From NCBI GenBank assembly GCA_963575745.1, contig CAUYUJ010015840.1:157501-221500 (forward strand): DNA of 64,000 bases, read 5' to 3'. Positions 31,815-43,100 of this stretch are shown piece after piece. The position numbers and the translations under genes are program-made. The DNA comes from Prorocentrum cordatum. Lineage: Eukaryota > Sar > Dinophyceae > Prorocentrales > Prorocentraceae. The notes under the pieces are model-generated. The model was not told the origin of the DNA. It searched no databases and was given only the letters and a program-made list of their open reading frames with translations. Each line of letters begins with the position of its first letter. Positions within the stretch are counted from its first letter, which is position 1.

Positions 31815-32624
31815 GCATATCGTCTCGTCTGCGAAGACGAGGCTGTGCCGGCGAACGACGATCCACAAGCGCAGGTCGACATGTCGCTTCGTCTAAGCGA
31901 GAATGGAGGGCGACACAGAAGAGGGACACATGGGGGCGGGGTGGCCCGGAGGTGCCGCTGGGCCACTGTGCAGGAGCCGGAGCTCGGGCTTCGCGCGGGC
32001 GTGGCCATGGGCCGATTGCAGGCGGGAGCCCTCGGGGGCGGGGGGGGGGGTCGGCGTCCGCCCTCGAGGGGTGAGGGCGGGGTTTTCGCCTCCGCCTCTG
32101 AGGGTTCGGAAGTGAGAGGGGAAGGGGGACAAGGAGGAGGAGGAGGAGGAGGAGGAGGAGGAGGAGGAGGAGGTGCAGGGGGAGGAAATGGAGGAGGAGG
32201 AGGAGGAGTAGGAGGAGGAGAAAAAGAAAAAAAGGGGAGGCCAGGACAGCTGGAGGAGGGCCAGCAGAGCAATCGGGGGGAAGAGGGGATGGTAGTTGCG
32301 GAAAGGGCGGGGATCGACCTCCTCGGGGTCGCGGAGCAATCCAAGGATCGTTTGCGGATGCCGATCTGCTTGTGCTTGTCGTGCACGAAGGTCAGGGCCA
32401 GACGGGCCCGTCTTGGACGCAGCCTCGCGACGGACGAGGCATCTGCTGTCGTCCGTCTCATCTGCGCGGTGCGGCGGCGGTGTTCGAGGGGGACTGCGGC
32501 GCCGCGGCCGCGCGCGAGGAGGGGCAGGAGGAGGAGGAGGAGGAGGAGGAGGAGGAGGAGGAGGAGGAGGAGGAGGAGGAGACGAGTGCATCGGCGCACC
32601 CGCGCGAACCTGTCCACAGCCTGA
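31815..32624 (+). CDS. candidate glycine-rich protein or two exons, unknown
   Basis: One open frame holds two coding-like parts around a (GGA)n poly-Gly run. The first part, after AAACAG at 31,814, reads AYRLVCEDEAVPANDDPQAQ, VDMSLRLSENGGRHRRG and CRWATVQEPELGLRAG. The second, at about 32,288-32,510, reads GMVVAERAGIDLLGVAEQSK, DRLRMPICLCLSCTK and SLATDEASAVVRLICAVRRR. An AAG-GTCAGG donor lies at about 32,391. It may be a single Gly-rich protein or two exons with a purine-rich intron. A 52-codon ATG frame (31,738-31,896, MASFPSRTASDGLEAKLEEK...) overlaps the left end in another frame and is an alternative. Confidence 0.35.
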   Translation, partial: AYRLVCEDEAVPANDDPQAQVDMSLRLSENGGRHRRGTHGGGVARRCRWATVQEPELGLRAGVAMGRLQAGALGGGGGGRRPPSRGEGGVFASASEGSEVRGEGGQGGGGGGGGGGGGGGAGGGNGGGGGGVGGGEKEKKGRPGQLEEGQQSNRGEEGMVVAERAGIDLLGVAEQSKDRLRMPICLCLSCTKVRARRARLGRSLATDEASAVVRLICAVRRRCSRGTAAPRPRARRGRRRRRRRRRRRRRRRRRRRRVHRRTRANLSTA

Positions 32625-33405
32625 AATTTTGAGGAGGAGAAAGACGAGGAAGACGAGGAAGAGGAGGAGGAGGAGGAGGAGGAGGAGGAGAAGGAGGAGG
32701 AGGATAACAAGAAGAAGAAACAGAAGAACAACAACATGGGGCTACGAGAGGAGGAGGGGGAGCAGGAGAGGCGGTGGAGGAGGGCGAGGGGGGGGGGGGG
32801 GGGGATAATTGAGAGGAAAGGGGGGGGGGCGTGGTGGAGGGGGCAGGCCAGGAGGAGGGCGAAGGGGGGGTGGGTGGGCCAGGAGGCGAGAAGCAGCGGG
32901 GAGGATGAGGAGGAGATACAGAGAGGAGGAGGATGCAGAGGAGGAGGAGGAGGAGGAGGAAGAGGACGAGAAGGAGGGGGAGGACTGTGCCAAGTTTTAC
33001 AGGGCAGGACGTTGCGCCAAGGACCCAAACGCGGAGGAGGAAGAAGAAAGAAGAGGAGGAGGGAGGAGGAGGAGGAGGGGGAGGAGGGGAAAGTAGGAAA
33101 AGGAGGAGGAGGGGGAGGAGGAGGACCCCAAAAAGGAGGGGGAAAAAGGAGGAGGAGGAGGAGGAGGAGGAGAGGAGGGGGGAGGAGAAGGAGGAGGAGG
33201 AGGAGGAGGGAAGGAGGAGGAGGAGGAGGAGGAGGAGGAGGAGGCGGAGGAGGAGGAGGAAGAGGAGGAGGAGGAGGAGGAGGAGGAGGAGGAGGAGGAG
33301 GAGGAGAGGGAGGAGGAGGAGGAGGAGGAGGAGGAGGAGGAGGAGGAGGAGGAGGAGGAGGAGGAGGAGGAGGAGGAGGAGGAGAAGGGGGGGAGAAGGA
33401 GGAGA
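32523..33405 (+). repeat. long purine-only (GGA)n region
   Basis: Nearly 900 bp with only brief breaks, nearly all A and G on the plus strand. A short non-repeat island at about 32,985-33,030 is part of no clear gene. Confidence 0.95.
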
Positions 33406-33479
33406 ACTGTGAACCGTGTCACGTAACAGGACTTGGTGCGCCAAGGACCTATAGGAGGAGGAGGGTTATTCTTCCCTCC

Positions 33480-34000
33480 GTCCGTCCCTCCGTTTTTCTT
33501 ATTTCCATTATTATGAGTAGTCTTACTCTTATTCGAATTCTAATTCGTACTCTTACTATTATGTTTCTTATTGTTCTTCTTATTATTGGCATTGTGATCA
33601 TGATTAGCCGCCTTACTCTTATTCGTATTATTACGATTAGTCGCATTCTCATGTGCATTAGTATTCGCATTATTATCATGATTCGTAGTTTTATGTTTAA
33701 ACGTCGTTTTAATATTCTTATTCGCATTCGAACTATTATTCGTATTCTTACTTTCATTATTAGTCTTATTATTCGTAGTGCTAGTAGTATTCGCATTCTT
33801 ACTCCTATTCGGATTATTACTCGTATGCGCATTCTTATTCGCATTCTCATTCGTAGTATTACTCTTATTCGTTTTTCTGAGTAGTATCATTATTATTCGT
33901 AGTGGTACTCTTTCTTTTATTATTATCATTACTGTTATGATTTTTCGAACTCTGCGTTCGTACTCGTACTTATTCCCCAATCAGAGCTTGCCTCTGTAGG
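33480..34000 (+). repeat. AT-rich degenerate TTATTCGTA repeat, left block
   Basis: CTTATTCGTATTCTTACT-type 6-12-mers without strict period, about 30 percent GC. Long frames rich in Ile/Arg or Asn are composition artefacts. Confidence 0.85.
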
Positions 34001-34027
34001 GGTCCGAGCGGATTCATATGGTTAGGT

Positions 34028-34141
34028 TAGGTTTGCCGCCGATTTTCGCCGGACGCCCCGGTGCCCGGGGGTGCCCGGGTGCCCAGGGGCACGGGGGTGC
34101 CCGGGGGCCCGGGCGTGCCCGGGGGTACCCGGGTGCCCCGG
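34028..34141 (+). repeat. GGTGCCCGGG minisatellite
   Basis: Roughly ten units of GGTGCCCGGGGGTGCCCGGG-like sequence, extremely GC-rich, between the AT-rich block and the 8-bp satellite. Confidence 0.85.
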
Positions 34142-34470
34142 GGTGCTCTATAGCGCTACAGCCCTATAGCCCTATAGCCCTATAGCACTATAGCCCTATA
34201 GCACTACAGCTCTATAGCCCTATAGCCCTATAGCCCAATAGCCCTATAGCCCTATAGCCCTATAGCCCTACAGCTCTATAGCCCTATAGCCCTATAGCCC
34301 AATAGCCGTATAGCCCTATAGCCCAATAGCCGTATAGCCCTATAGCCCTATAGCCCTACAGCTCTATGGCCCTATAGCCCTATAGCCTTGTAGCCCTGTA
34401 GCCCTTTTACCCTATAGCCCAATAGCCATATAGCCCATATAGCCCTATAGCCCTATAGCCCTACAGCCCT
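34142..34470 (+). repeat. 8-bp satellite TATAGCCC, about 40 copies
   Basis: The CCCTATAG unit repeats with variants (CTACAGCT, CAATAGCC, CGTATAGC). Each unit contains the palindrome CTATAG. Confidence 0.93.
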
Positions 34471-34479
34471 AAAAATATT

Positions 34480-34970
34480 ATGATTGGGTTTTTCTCCGGT
34501 ATCATTATGTTTATTCGCAGCATTACACGTTATTATCAGTATTCGTATTACTCTTTGAATCATTATTCTTGCCGTTCCTCTGGTTATTATTATTTTTCGT
34601 ATTCTTACTATTATACACATTCGTGCTCTTATTCGTTTTATTATGAGTACTACTTATTCGTATTATGTTTATTGTTATTGTTCGTACTATTGGTCCTGCT
34701 ATAATTATTATTTGCATTCGCATTCTTAATAGTTGTCGCAATCGTTTTATTACTCTCATTTGTATCATCCGTATGTTTATTTGCATGCTTAGTATTATTA
34801 CTATTATTAATACCCGTAGGGATATTTTTCTGTTGTTCGCATGATGATTACTATTAGCCGTGCTCTTGTATGCCTAGTGTGTTTCTTCTTACTCTTATGA
34901 TTACTATTTGTTGCATTCGTATTCTCATTATCTTCTTCATATATATTGTCGTTTTTTCTGTGATAGTCTT
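34480..34970 (+). repeat. AT-rich degenerate TTATTCGTA repeat, right block
   Basis: Same composition and motifs as 33,480-34,000, in the same orientation, so the GC-rich satellites appear to interrupt one AT-rich region. Confidence 0.85.
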
Positions 34971-35159
34971 GCTCAGCCCCACTCACGTTTAGACTCATTG
35001 TGTGTCCACTCCTCGGGCTCTCTGGAATTTCTGCGTCCTCGGGTGCTAAGATAACGCTCCTGTGCGGGGAGGGGGGCGATACCCTGGGATGCCCCCCCAC
35101 CCCCCTAGGACGGCCCACGAGAATCAATTTCCCCAAAGGGATTGCAATGATAATCTCTG

Positions 35160-35335
35160 AGGGGGAGGAGGAGGAGGAGGAGGAGGAGGAGGAGGAGGAG
35201 GAGGAGGAGGAGGAGGAGGAGGAGGGGGAGGAGAAGGAGGAGGAGGAGGAGGAGGAGGAGGAGGAGTGGTGAAGGAAGAAAGGAGGGAGGAAGGAGGAGA
35301 GGGCAAGGAGGGGGAGGAGGAGGGGGTTTAGGGGG
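35160..35335 (+). repeat. (GGA)n array
   Basis: A purine-only tract. From 35,340 to 36,600 no firm gene is seen. Confidence 0.95.
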
Positions 35336-35384
35336 GAGGAGGAGCCGAGGTTTCGATTGGTGGGCACCCGCAGGCGCCTAGTTG

Positions 35385-35605
35385 GCGCCAGCACAGCTTG
35401 CACCACGTGGCTTCCAGAACAGCGCTCGCATCGTTTGCGTTGCTCCACAGGGATCGCACCGCACAGTGAGCTAACACAAGACAGCTTGCATCGCACAGCC
35501 TATACCACACAGCTTACGCCACATAGCTCATAACGTACCAGCTTCCACCATACAGCTCACACCATATAGAGCAACGTATCGATTGCGCCACATCGCTTGC
35601 ACATC
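35385..35605 (+). repeat. degenerate ACAGCTTGCACCAC minisatellite
   Basis: About ten units of 20-24 bp such as ACAGCTTGCATCGCACAGCC and TACCACACAGCTTACGCCAC. Confidence 0.75.
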
Positions 35606-36019
35606 TGCAGTGCAACAACTGATTGTACAGGGGTTCCACGTCGCAAGCATGTTATATTTCAGAACGTGGACCCCCGAAAGCCTGGACACATTCGCAGTGA
35701 CAACGCTTCATCCCTAGCCATGTTGGTGACGCCCCCATGGGGCCCTGCAAGCGGCCCACTTGGGGGCCGAAAGCAGCCAAAGCATCCGCCCATGATTGTT
35801 CACGGCGCGAGGGGGTCCAGGATTCCTAGAACCTTTCAAACAAAAAACCTTCACGAAGAATCCAGGATTCTGGGGGTCGAACGTCGACCCCCTGGACCCG
35901 TCCCGGAGCACATGCTGGGCAGAATCGTGAGGGGTACCCGGCCGTCTCGACGAGCAGCCTCCCCGAGACCCAACAAGGGCGAGCAGCGCGCAGAGCCTCG
36001 GTCACCGATTCCCCGGCAA

Positions 36020-36142
36020 TATACACACACATATATATATACATATATATATATACATAAATATATACATATGTGTGCATGTATGTGTATAATATATAGA
36101 TATAGATATAGGTATGTGCACATATCTCTATATATATATACA
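36020..36142 (+). repeat. (TA)n / ATACAT low-complexity tract
   Basis: Alternating TA, ACAC and ATGTGT. No gene. Confidence 0.9.
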
Positions 36143-36605
36143 CCGAGAGGCCCTCCAATGGATTATTCCTCGGCCTCAGGTTTGGGAGGCGGTGTATGAA
36201 TCATCATTGAGAGCCAGCGGCTTGTATACCGCCACCTCCCCTGAGGGCACATGCAATGTTAGTCGGATGCTGTCTGTGTGTATACTTTCGTGGCGGATCG
36301 ATCCTCAGGCGTTTTCTTCACGACGTGGCGGGGGTTTGCCTCCTCCCCCTCCCTTCTGCCCCCGTGTTGATGAAAGCCTAGCTGGATCCGCTGCCCACTT
36401 GTTAGGATTCCATGGGTGAGATATTTTGCAGTGGTTTGTTTAGGGTTCCGATAAACTGCGAACTCGGGGTGGACTGGTGGTCCGAAATTCGCGGCTGTCA
36501 AGTCGTTCCGAGGGCGCATCATTCAGTTAAGATTTGAGGCTAAGCCCCTATAGGTGTCTGACCTGATCCCTTCCTCCCCTCGCTGTCACCTGTCGGGCTG
36601 GGGAG

Positions 36606-36704
36606 TCGTTCACGCTGACGGGCGCTCGCGCCGGCCTCCCTGGCTACTGGGGCACGGCGCTGACCTCGGCCAAGGAGCTCGCAGAGTTCGCGCCCAGGAG
36701 CCCT
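36606..36704 (+). CDS. candidate exon of small plus-strand gene
   Basis: A pyrimidine-rich run (CCCTTCCTCCCCTCGCTGTC) precedes GGGGAG. The frame reads SFTLTGARAGLPGYWGTALT then SAKELAEFAPRSP, convincingly globular. A GT follows at 36,705, but the frame stays open to the assembly gap at 36,879, so the end is uncertain. It probably belongs with the exons at 37,350 and 37,476. No family is recognised. Confidence 0.4.
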
Positions 36705-36878
36705 GTTCTTTTCTTTGGCCGGGGAGGAGGGAGGATCTCGGAGAAAGGCCGGTCGAGACACCGGCGGCCCTCGCTGGCGTCGTTCGTCCTTGTTGGGCCT
36801 CCCGGAGGCATCTCGCCGCCACGGCTGCGCCCGCCCGGAATGACTGGTCGGGATGTGCCCTGGGAGGGGGTCCTCCTN

Positions 36879-36977
36879 NNNNNNNNNNNNNNNNNNNNNN
36901 NNNNNNNNNNNNNNNNNNNNNNNNNNNNNNNNNNNNNNNNNNNNNNNNNNNNNNNNNNNNNNNNNNNNNNNNNNNNN
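36879..36977. other. assembly gap (99 N)
   Basis: A run of N between unique sequence and a (TAG)n array. It is probably a collapsed or unsequenced repeat, so the true length is unknown. Confidence 0.99.
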
Positions 36978-37027
36978 TAGTAGTAGTAGTAGTGGTAGTA
37001 GTCGTAGCCGTAGTAGCTGCCGTAGTC

Positions 37028-37081
<54 letters not shown>

Positions 37082-37104
37082 ATTTAGTAGTAGTAGTAGT
37101 AATT

Positions 37105-37169
<65 letters not shown>

Positions 37170-37222
37170 ATAGTAGTAGTGGTAGTAGTCGTAGGAGTAG
37201 TAGCAGTAGTAGTAGTAGTAGT

Positions 37223-37257
<35 letters not shown>

Positions 37258-37272
37258 TAGTAGTAGTAGCAG
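36978..37272 (+). repeat. (TAG)n array with AGC block
   Basis: TAG triplets with a short AGC run near 37,225. Probably intronic in the gene ending at 37,607. Confidence 0.95.
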
Positions 37273-37349
37273 AAGGAGGAGGTGTGGGAAGAGGCGTGGG
37301 GATAAGGCACGCCTGGCACATCGTTGTCACAAGGACTGGGCGTGTTCAG

Positions 37350-37375
37350 ATCGGGCGCCCGTGCTGTTCGATCAG
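37350..37375 (+). CDS. candidate 26-nt micro-exon
   Basis: It is bounded by GGCGTGTTCAG on the left and a perfect CAG-GTGAGC donor on the right. The 26 nt between contain no information on function. Called only because both splice signals are strong and an obvious exon follows. Confidence 0.25.
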
Positions 37376-37475
37376 GTGAGCACTCGGTGCACCTTCGGCG
37401 ACGCGCCAGGAGGAGACGTAATTAGTAAAATGAGCGACCAAACCTTGCAAGTGCCAGTCCGAGTCTGATGCGCAG

Positions 37476-37607
37476 GTGGTGCACGAGGACGCTCCTGCAG
37501 CCGACGACTTCGGGACAAGCGTGCCCGAAAAGAGGGAGGTCTTCTTTATCCCCAGTCGACTGCCTACAGGGGCTGCCATGCCGAGATTTGCACTACCGAG
37601 CCTGTAG
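37476..37607 (+). CDS. terminal exon of small plus-strand gene
   Basis: The acceptor TGCCAGTCCGAGTCTGATGC then GCAG opens a 132-nt exon that reads VVHEDAPAADDFGTSVPEKR, EVFFIPSRLPTGAAMPRFAL, PSL and TAG. Composition, mixed codons and a clean stop make it the most convincing terminal exon in the window. Dense (GAT)n repeat starts seven bases later. The function is unknown. Confidence 0.55.
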   Translation: MVHEDAPAADDFGTSVPEKREVFFIPSRLPTGAAMPRFALPSL

Positions 37608-37613
37608 GAAGGG

Positions 37614-37753
37614 ATGATGCTGATGCTGATGCTGCTGCTGATGATGACCATGATGACGATGATGCTGACGATGATGCTGACGATGACGATGCTGATGATG
37701 ATTGCGATGATGTTGATGATGCTGCTGGTGATGGTGATGGTGATGATGATGAC

Positions 37754-37787
<34 letters not shown>

Positions 37788-37794
37788 GTGATGG

Positions 37795-37829
<35 letters not shown>

Positions 37830-38097
37830 CTGGTTATGGTGATGCCGGTGGCGATGTTGATGATGTTGTTGTTGTTGTTGTTGTTACTATGACGCTTGTG
37901 ATGAAGATGATGAAGATGATGATGCGGATGAGGATGAGGATGATGTTGATGATGCTGCTGACGATGATGATGATGATGATGGTGATCATGATGATGATGC
38001 TGATGCTGATGCTGCTGATGATGATTATGATGACGATAATGATAATACGGATGATGATGCTTATGATGATGATTTTGATGATGATGATGCTGCTGAC

Positions 38098-38171
<74 letters not shown>

Positions 38172-38172
38172 G
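37614..38172 (+). repeat. (GAT)n array with GCT and GAC variants
   Basis: More than 500 bp. The poly-Met, poly-Ile and poly-Asp readings are not genes. Confidence 0.96.
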
Positions 38173-38340
38173 GAGGAGGGAGAGGATGGAGGAGGAGGAG
38201 GTAGGAGGAAGGAGAGGAGGAGGGGAGGAGTATGAAGGATAGGAAGGATGACCACGATCACAGATGCCCGATGGGTATGAGGAGGAGGAGGAGGTGGAGG
38301 AGGTGGAGGAGGTGGAGGAGGTGGAGGCGGAGGAGGGATC
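38172..38340 (+). repeat. (GGA)n / (GGAGGT)n array
   Basis: Purine-rich, with a GGAGGTGGA hexamer zone near 38,295-38,325. Confidence 0.9.
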
Positions 38341-38352
38341 AGTGGCGATTCC

Positions 38353-38538
38353 CTGAGGGCTTAGCGTCTTCTCCAATCAATTTGCGGGGATTAAGCAAGG
38401 GACATCGAAGCGCATACACACGAGTCTAGGCACATCCACATATGTCCAGGTAACTCCAGGGATGTCCACGGAAAACGCGAGTACACCGCAGATGCCTTAG
38501 CGCGTGCCGAGGGACAGCAGAAGTCGTCAAGCCCTTGG
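38353..38538. mobile_element. introner-like TIR element, family 3, copy 2
   Basis: CTGAGGGCTTAGCGTC at the left and GTCGTCAAGCCCTTGG at the right correspond to the TIRs of the 10.1-kb copy. The shared interior includes CCAATCAATTTGCGGGGATT and GCGTGCCGAGGGACAGCAGA. Confidence 0.65.
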
Positions 38539-38773
38539 CGAGCGACGACGACGCCCCTCCTCGGAGATCCGGCACATCGCGAGAAAAGCAGCGCTGCGGC
38601 AAACATGCAGCATCGCGAAACATTACGATCGGAGCCCTAGACTCCGCCTTTCCGCGGCACTTTGCGGGCTGGGTCGATCCACGATGGTCCTGGGGCCCGA
38701 ATCTTGGCGAGCATGTCCGGTGTGAGGACACTGCGCCCCTCGGATCTCAGGGTCGCCCGCCCCCCCTCGCGAG

Positions 38774-38830
38774 GGAATGCTGCGTGCACCTCAGCGCCTT
38801 GCGCCTCTGCTGGTCGGCGTCGATTTTGCG
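38774..38830 (+). CDS. diverged duplicate of the 39.03-kb exon start
   Basis: CGCGAGGGAATGCTGCGTGC then ACCTCAGCGCC is nearly identical to the start of the exon at 39,032. The frame (ECCVHLSALRLCW) then diverges. Either a tandemly duplicated exon or a decaying copy. Confidence 0.3.
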
Positions 38831-39031
38831 AACGGCGGCATGTCCCCGAGTTGGACCCCAAGTGCTCCGTCCAATTCGAAGTCCAGCACGGCTGGGAAAT
38901 GGAGTCGCCACGCCAACTGTTTGAGGAGGAGGAGGAGGAGGAGGAGGACGACGACGAGGAGGAGGAGGAGGAGGAGCAGCAGCAGGAGCAGCAGCATCGG
39001 CAGCAGCAGAAGGAGGAGGCGTATTCGCGAG

Positions 39032-39123
39032 GGAGTGCTGCGTGCACCTCAACGCCATGACGCGGGAGTCCCTGCACCTGTTCGAGCGCCTGCCCTTCTC
39101 GGTGACGACGGACACCCTCCGCC
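39032..39123 (+). CDS. candidate exon, unknown protein
   Basis: After GTATTCGCGAG the frame reads ECCVHLNAMTRESLHLFERL then PFSVTTDTLRP before C-rich repeat. It is helical and protein-like. The (GGA)n tract before it is purine, not pyrimidine, so the acceptor context is poor. The duplicate at 38,774 has a better pyrimidine tract. Confidence 0.35.
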
Positions 39124-39235
39124 CCCCCCCCCCCCCGGGCGCACCGCGCGGGCGCGTCTCTGCCTCCTCTCGGCCCTTGTGATGCGGCCTCCCTCGCCGC
39201 GTGCTCCTCGCTCTCACCGCGGCCCTCCCCCCTTT

Positions 39236-39546
39236 TTCCCCCCCTCCTCCTCCTCCCCCTCCTCTCCTCCTCTCCTCCTCCTCCTCCTCCTCCTCTCCAT
39301 CCTTTCTCATCCTCCTCCTTTCTTCGTCCTCCTCCTGTTCCTCCTGCTCGTCCTCCTCCTCCTCTCCTCGTCCTCCCTCCCTCCACTCCTCCTCCTCCTC
39401 CTCTCTACTCCTCTCCTCCTCCTCCTCCTCTCCTCCTCCTTCCTCCTCCTCCTCCTCCTCCTCCTCTCCTCTATCTCCTTCTCTGCTCCCCCCTCTCGTT
39501 TTTTTTTTTTTGTCTCTCTCTCTCTCTCTCTCTCCTTCTCTCTTCT

Positions 39547-39578
<32 letters not shown>

Positions 39579-39580
39579 TC

Positions 39581-39612
<32 letters not shown>

Positions 39613-39618
39613 GCCTCT

Positions 39619-39654
<36 letters not shown>

Positions 39655-39754
39655 CTTTCTCTCCTCTCCCTCTCTCTCTCTCTCTTTCTCTCTCCTCTCT
39701 TTCTCGTTGCGCTGAGTACGCTCTCTTTCTCTCTCCTCTCTCACTCTCTCTCCT

Positions 39755-39785
<31 letters not shown>

Positions 39786-39800
39786 GCTCTCTCTGTTTCC
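39236..39800 (+). repeat. (TCC)n then (CT)n pyrimidine region
   Basis: TCC triplets to 39,480, a T10 run, then about 290 bp of CT dinucleotides. A pyrimidine-only plus strand. Confidence 0.95.
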
Positions 39801-40093
39801 CTTTCCTTCGCTCCTCCGCCTCATCCTCTTCCCTTCCCCCTTTAGCTTGCCCCTTTTGTTTAATATTGTTTTCATCCTCGTCACCCTTCCTCCGCGCGAG
39901 CGGCGAACATGTCCACATGGGCACCACCAGAAATCTCCGTTGGCTTGAGTCAGGTTGAAGTGCTGCTGTCGGCGCTGCTGCGCAGCGCGCCGATGTCGGC
40001 CAGATCTGGAGCCCCGCAGTCCAGGGCGGAGGTATATCCGTAACCACCGCCTGGCGGATCTATATTCAGGGACCTTGGCAGGCGGTGGATGTG

Positions 40094-40110
40094 GACATGG
40101 TCGGGCTCCC
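40094..40110 (+). repeat. left 17-bp direct repeat flanking LINE (probable target site duplication)
   Basis: GACATGGTCGGGCTCCC, identical to 45,813-45,829. Confidence 0.75.
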
Positions 40111-43100
40111 CCTCCCCCTCCTCCTCCTCCTCCTCTCTCCTCCTCCTCCTCTCTCCTCCTCCTCCTCCTCATCCTCCTCTCCTCCCTCCTCCTCCTCCTC
40201 CTCTCCTCCTCCTCCTCCTCCTCATTCTCTTTCTCGTTTTTGTTTTCCACTCGAATTCGGTCGTACCGTACACGGTCGTGCGCGTCCTCCTCCTCCTCCT
40301 CCTCCTCATCCACCTTCTCCTCCTCCTCCTCCTCCTCCTCCTCCTCCTCCTCCTCAAGGCATCTGGGTCAGGAGCGCCAGCACAGGTGCCCAGGGCGACA
40401 GGCGCCCAGCTCCTACACCACCTGCATGCCTCCTCTCAGAGGCATCCCTCTCACATCTTACCTCGTTTCTGATGGCTTCTAGATGTCGCAGTGTGGGCTG
40501 CTGGCTCCTGCTCGTGCGCGTGATGGTCGGCAGCCGTCTTCGAGTGCTCCAGTACAACCCCTTGCACGCATCCAGCGGGGAGAGGCTCACAGCGATCGCA
40601 CAAGCCTGCCGAGCCTACGACTTCGTGTGCTTGAACGGCACGACCGCCAAGGGTCACGGACGTGAGAGACCCTGGGAGGCACGCTGGCGGAAGGCAGGAG
40701 ATCACAATTGGTGCATAGAGAGTGGGTGGTCTCGTGGGCCGTATACCAACAAGAGTGCGGGCTGCAGCATCATCCTGGGGGCCAAGGTGAAGAAGGCTTC
40801 CGTGACGCACACGTGGACCCCCGCTGGGTCCCTCGCGGGGCGTGGGCTCGCGCTCCGCGCCAGGTGCTCCAAGTACGACCTCGGCGTCTGCTCGGCCTAC
40901 TACCCACCGCCGCCCGTCAAGGGCGGCCAGGACGTCTACCGCCGCACCTGCGATGCGCTCACGGACTGGCTCCGCTCGCTGCCCTACCTCAGCTCTAAGC
41001 GGGTCCTCCCCATCTTCTGCATCGACCTGAATTCAGGGCTCGGACTACACCAGCTCGACGGTGACCCACAGTGGCGGCCCACCACCTCCGACGTCAGCGG
41101 CCCGCTGGCGCTGGACAAGCAGCGCTACGCCGCCACCAGTATTCTGCCCCTCATGGAGGAGCTCGGCATGGTTGCGGTCAACAGCTACATAGGCCTGGGC
41201 CCGACGTTTTTCGGACCGTCGACTGCCTCGCAGATCGATTTCATATTCGTGCCCAAGGCCTGCCTGGGCGACATCACCTCGGCGGGGCCGCTTCGTCGCC
41301 TAGGGAGAGAGCTGCAGGTCATCGCCACCCGCACGCCCAGGGATCACGTCCCAGTCCACGCCTGCATGTACTACTCAATCTCGGCCACCACGGACTCTCA
41401 CGTGCACTGTGACATGACGGAGCACCGCCGCCTGGGCTACCTGCCGCGGGCCATCCGCTGGAACCGAGAGGCTCTCATGCAGTCGCTTCGTTCGGGCCAA
41501 GGCCGCGCGGCCTTCCTCATGGAGCTCGAGACCTACTTGCGTGAACATGCGGACGAGTGGGCCACCATCCAGAACGAGGAGCAGACGCCCAACGCCGACT
41601 GGGGTTTCATGATGGACGCCATGATGACGATAGGCAGCAGGCACTTCGCTCAGGCCCCAGAATACCGCCCTGGATATCGCACATTGGCCGCTACCATCCA
41701 GCCGCTTTTGGACCAACAGCGGGCCCTCCGACTCCAGCTTAGTGACGACCACTTTTCGGACGGCGCCGAAGGCGCGCTGGCCCTCCTTTCCGTGCAGTGG
41801 CAGCTCCGACTCCACACCAAGTGGCTTCGCTCGGCCCGCAGGCAGTACTGGGCGACGTGCCGAATCGACACAGTCGACGAGCTCAACCAGGCCCGACGTC
41901 ACGGACGCAGCGCCGAGGTGGCCCGCCTGTCCCGACTTCTCGCGGGCACAGGCGTGGGCCCCCGCAAGAGAGACTACAGACGGGCGCCCGTGGCCCTCCC
42001 CACTGGGGAGGAGTTGGCCGAGCGCTGGTCGCTGCCGGCTGGCGAGGGGGGCATGGCGGCTACCCACATCGACTGGGTCAAGCAGGCCGAGGACTACGTC
42101 TACCACGACGTCACGGGCCAGGAGGCGCAGCAGTTCATCGCCCCGTGGACCGAGGAGGGCCTGGGCTGGGCTAAGCGTCGACTCAGAGAGCTGCGCGATT
42201 GGCTACGACGGGCTCCCAAGCGTCGTGCCTGCCCACCGTGGTCGGTGCCGCTGGAGTTATGGTGGATGCTGCTTCACCCGTACCGCCGTGTGTCCAGGCG
42301 CTACCGCGGAGTTGGCTACGAGACACCGCAGATCGACCAGGAGCACACGTGGCGCTTCCTGGTGATCTTCCTCCACAGGCTCCGACGTTCGGGCCAGGTC
42401 CCGCTCGTGTGGCATCTGAGCCAAGGAGTGGCGCTCACTTGGAAGAGAGTCATTCATCTCCTCGACCCGTTCGGCAAGGGCTTCATGGCCACGGCTATGG
42501 ACCCACACGAGCTGCAGGACGAACCTCTTTTCGCTCATGGCTGCGTACCTTATCGGCGCAGAGAGACGGCCATACTGGGCCAGCAGCTGTGCACATGGAA
42601 GCTGCGCTCCCTCGGCCTCAATCACGTCACCGACCTCAAGGACATCACCAACGCCTTCGCGTCCACCAACTGGGACAGCCTGGCAGACGCCAACCAGAGC
42701 ATCATGAAGGACGACCAGGTTTCGTTCGGCCGCCAGCGTTTCCGCTTTGCCGCCGTGATGTTCGGCGACCTCTGCGTGCGCCCCAGCGTCGGGGCTCTCA
42801 TTGGTGACCCGTGGGCGGTGAAAGTTTTTGTGCGGGACATCAGCACAGTCTTTGCGAAGGTGCAGGAACAGTTTGTAGAGTTTGGCCCCGAGACGGCTAC
42901 TTGGTGCCAGCTCACGCTCAATATTTGATGGTGAGGAGGTTCTTCTTGATTTGGCGTTTCACTCATACGTAGACGACGCCATTCGGAAGATCGTGGCGCC
43001 GCCCGACCTGGCCACGGCCGCGGAGCTCGCGCGGTGGTCCCGAGCATACGACTTGCTTCTCTCTGCTGAGCTTCGACGCCACGGCTACGCGCTCAACCCA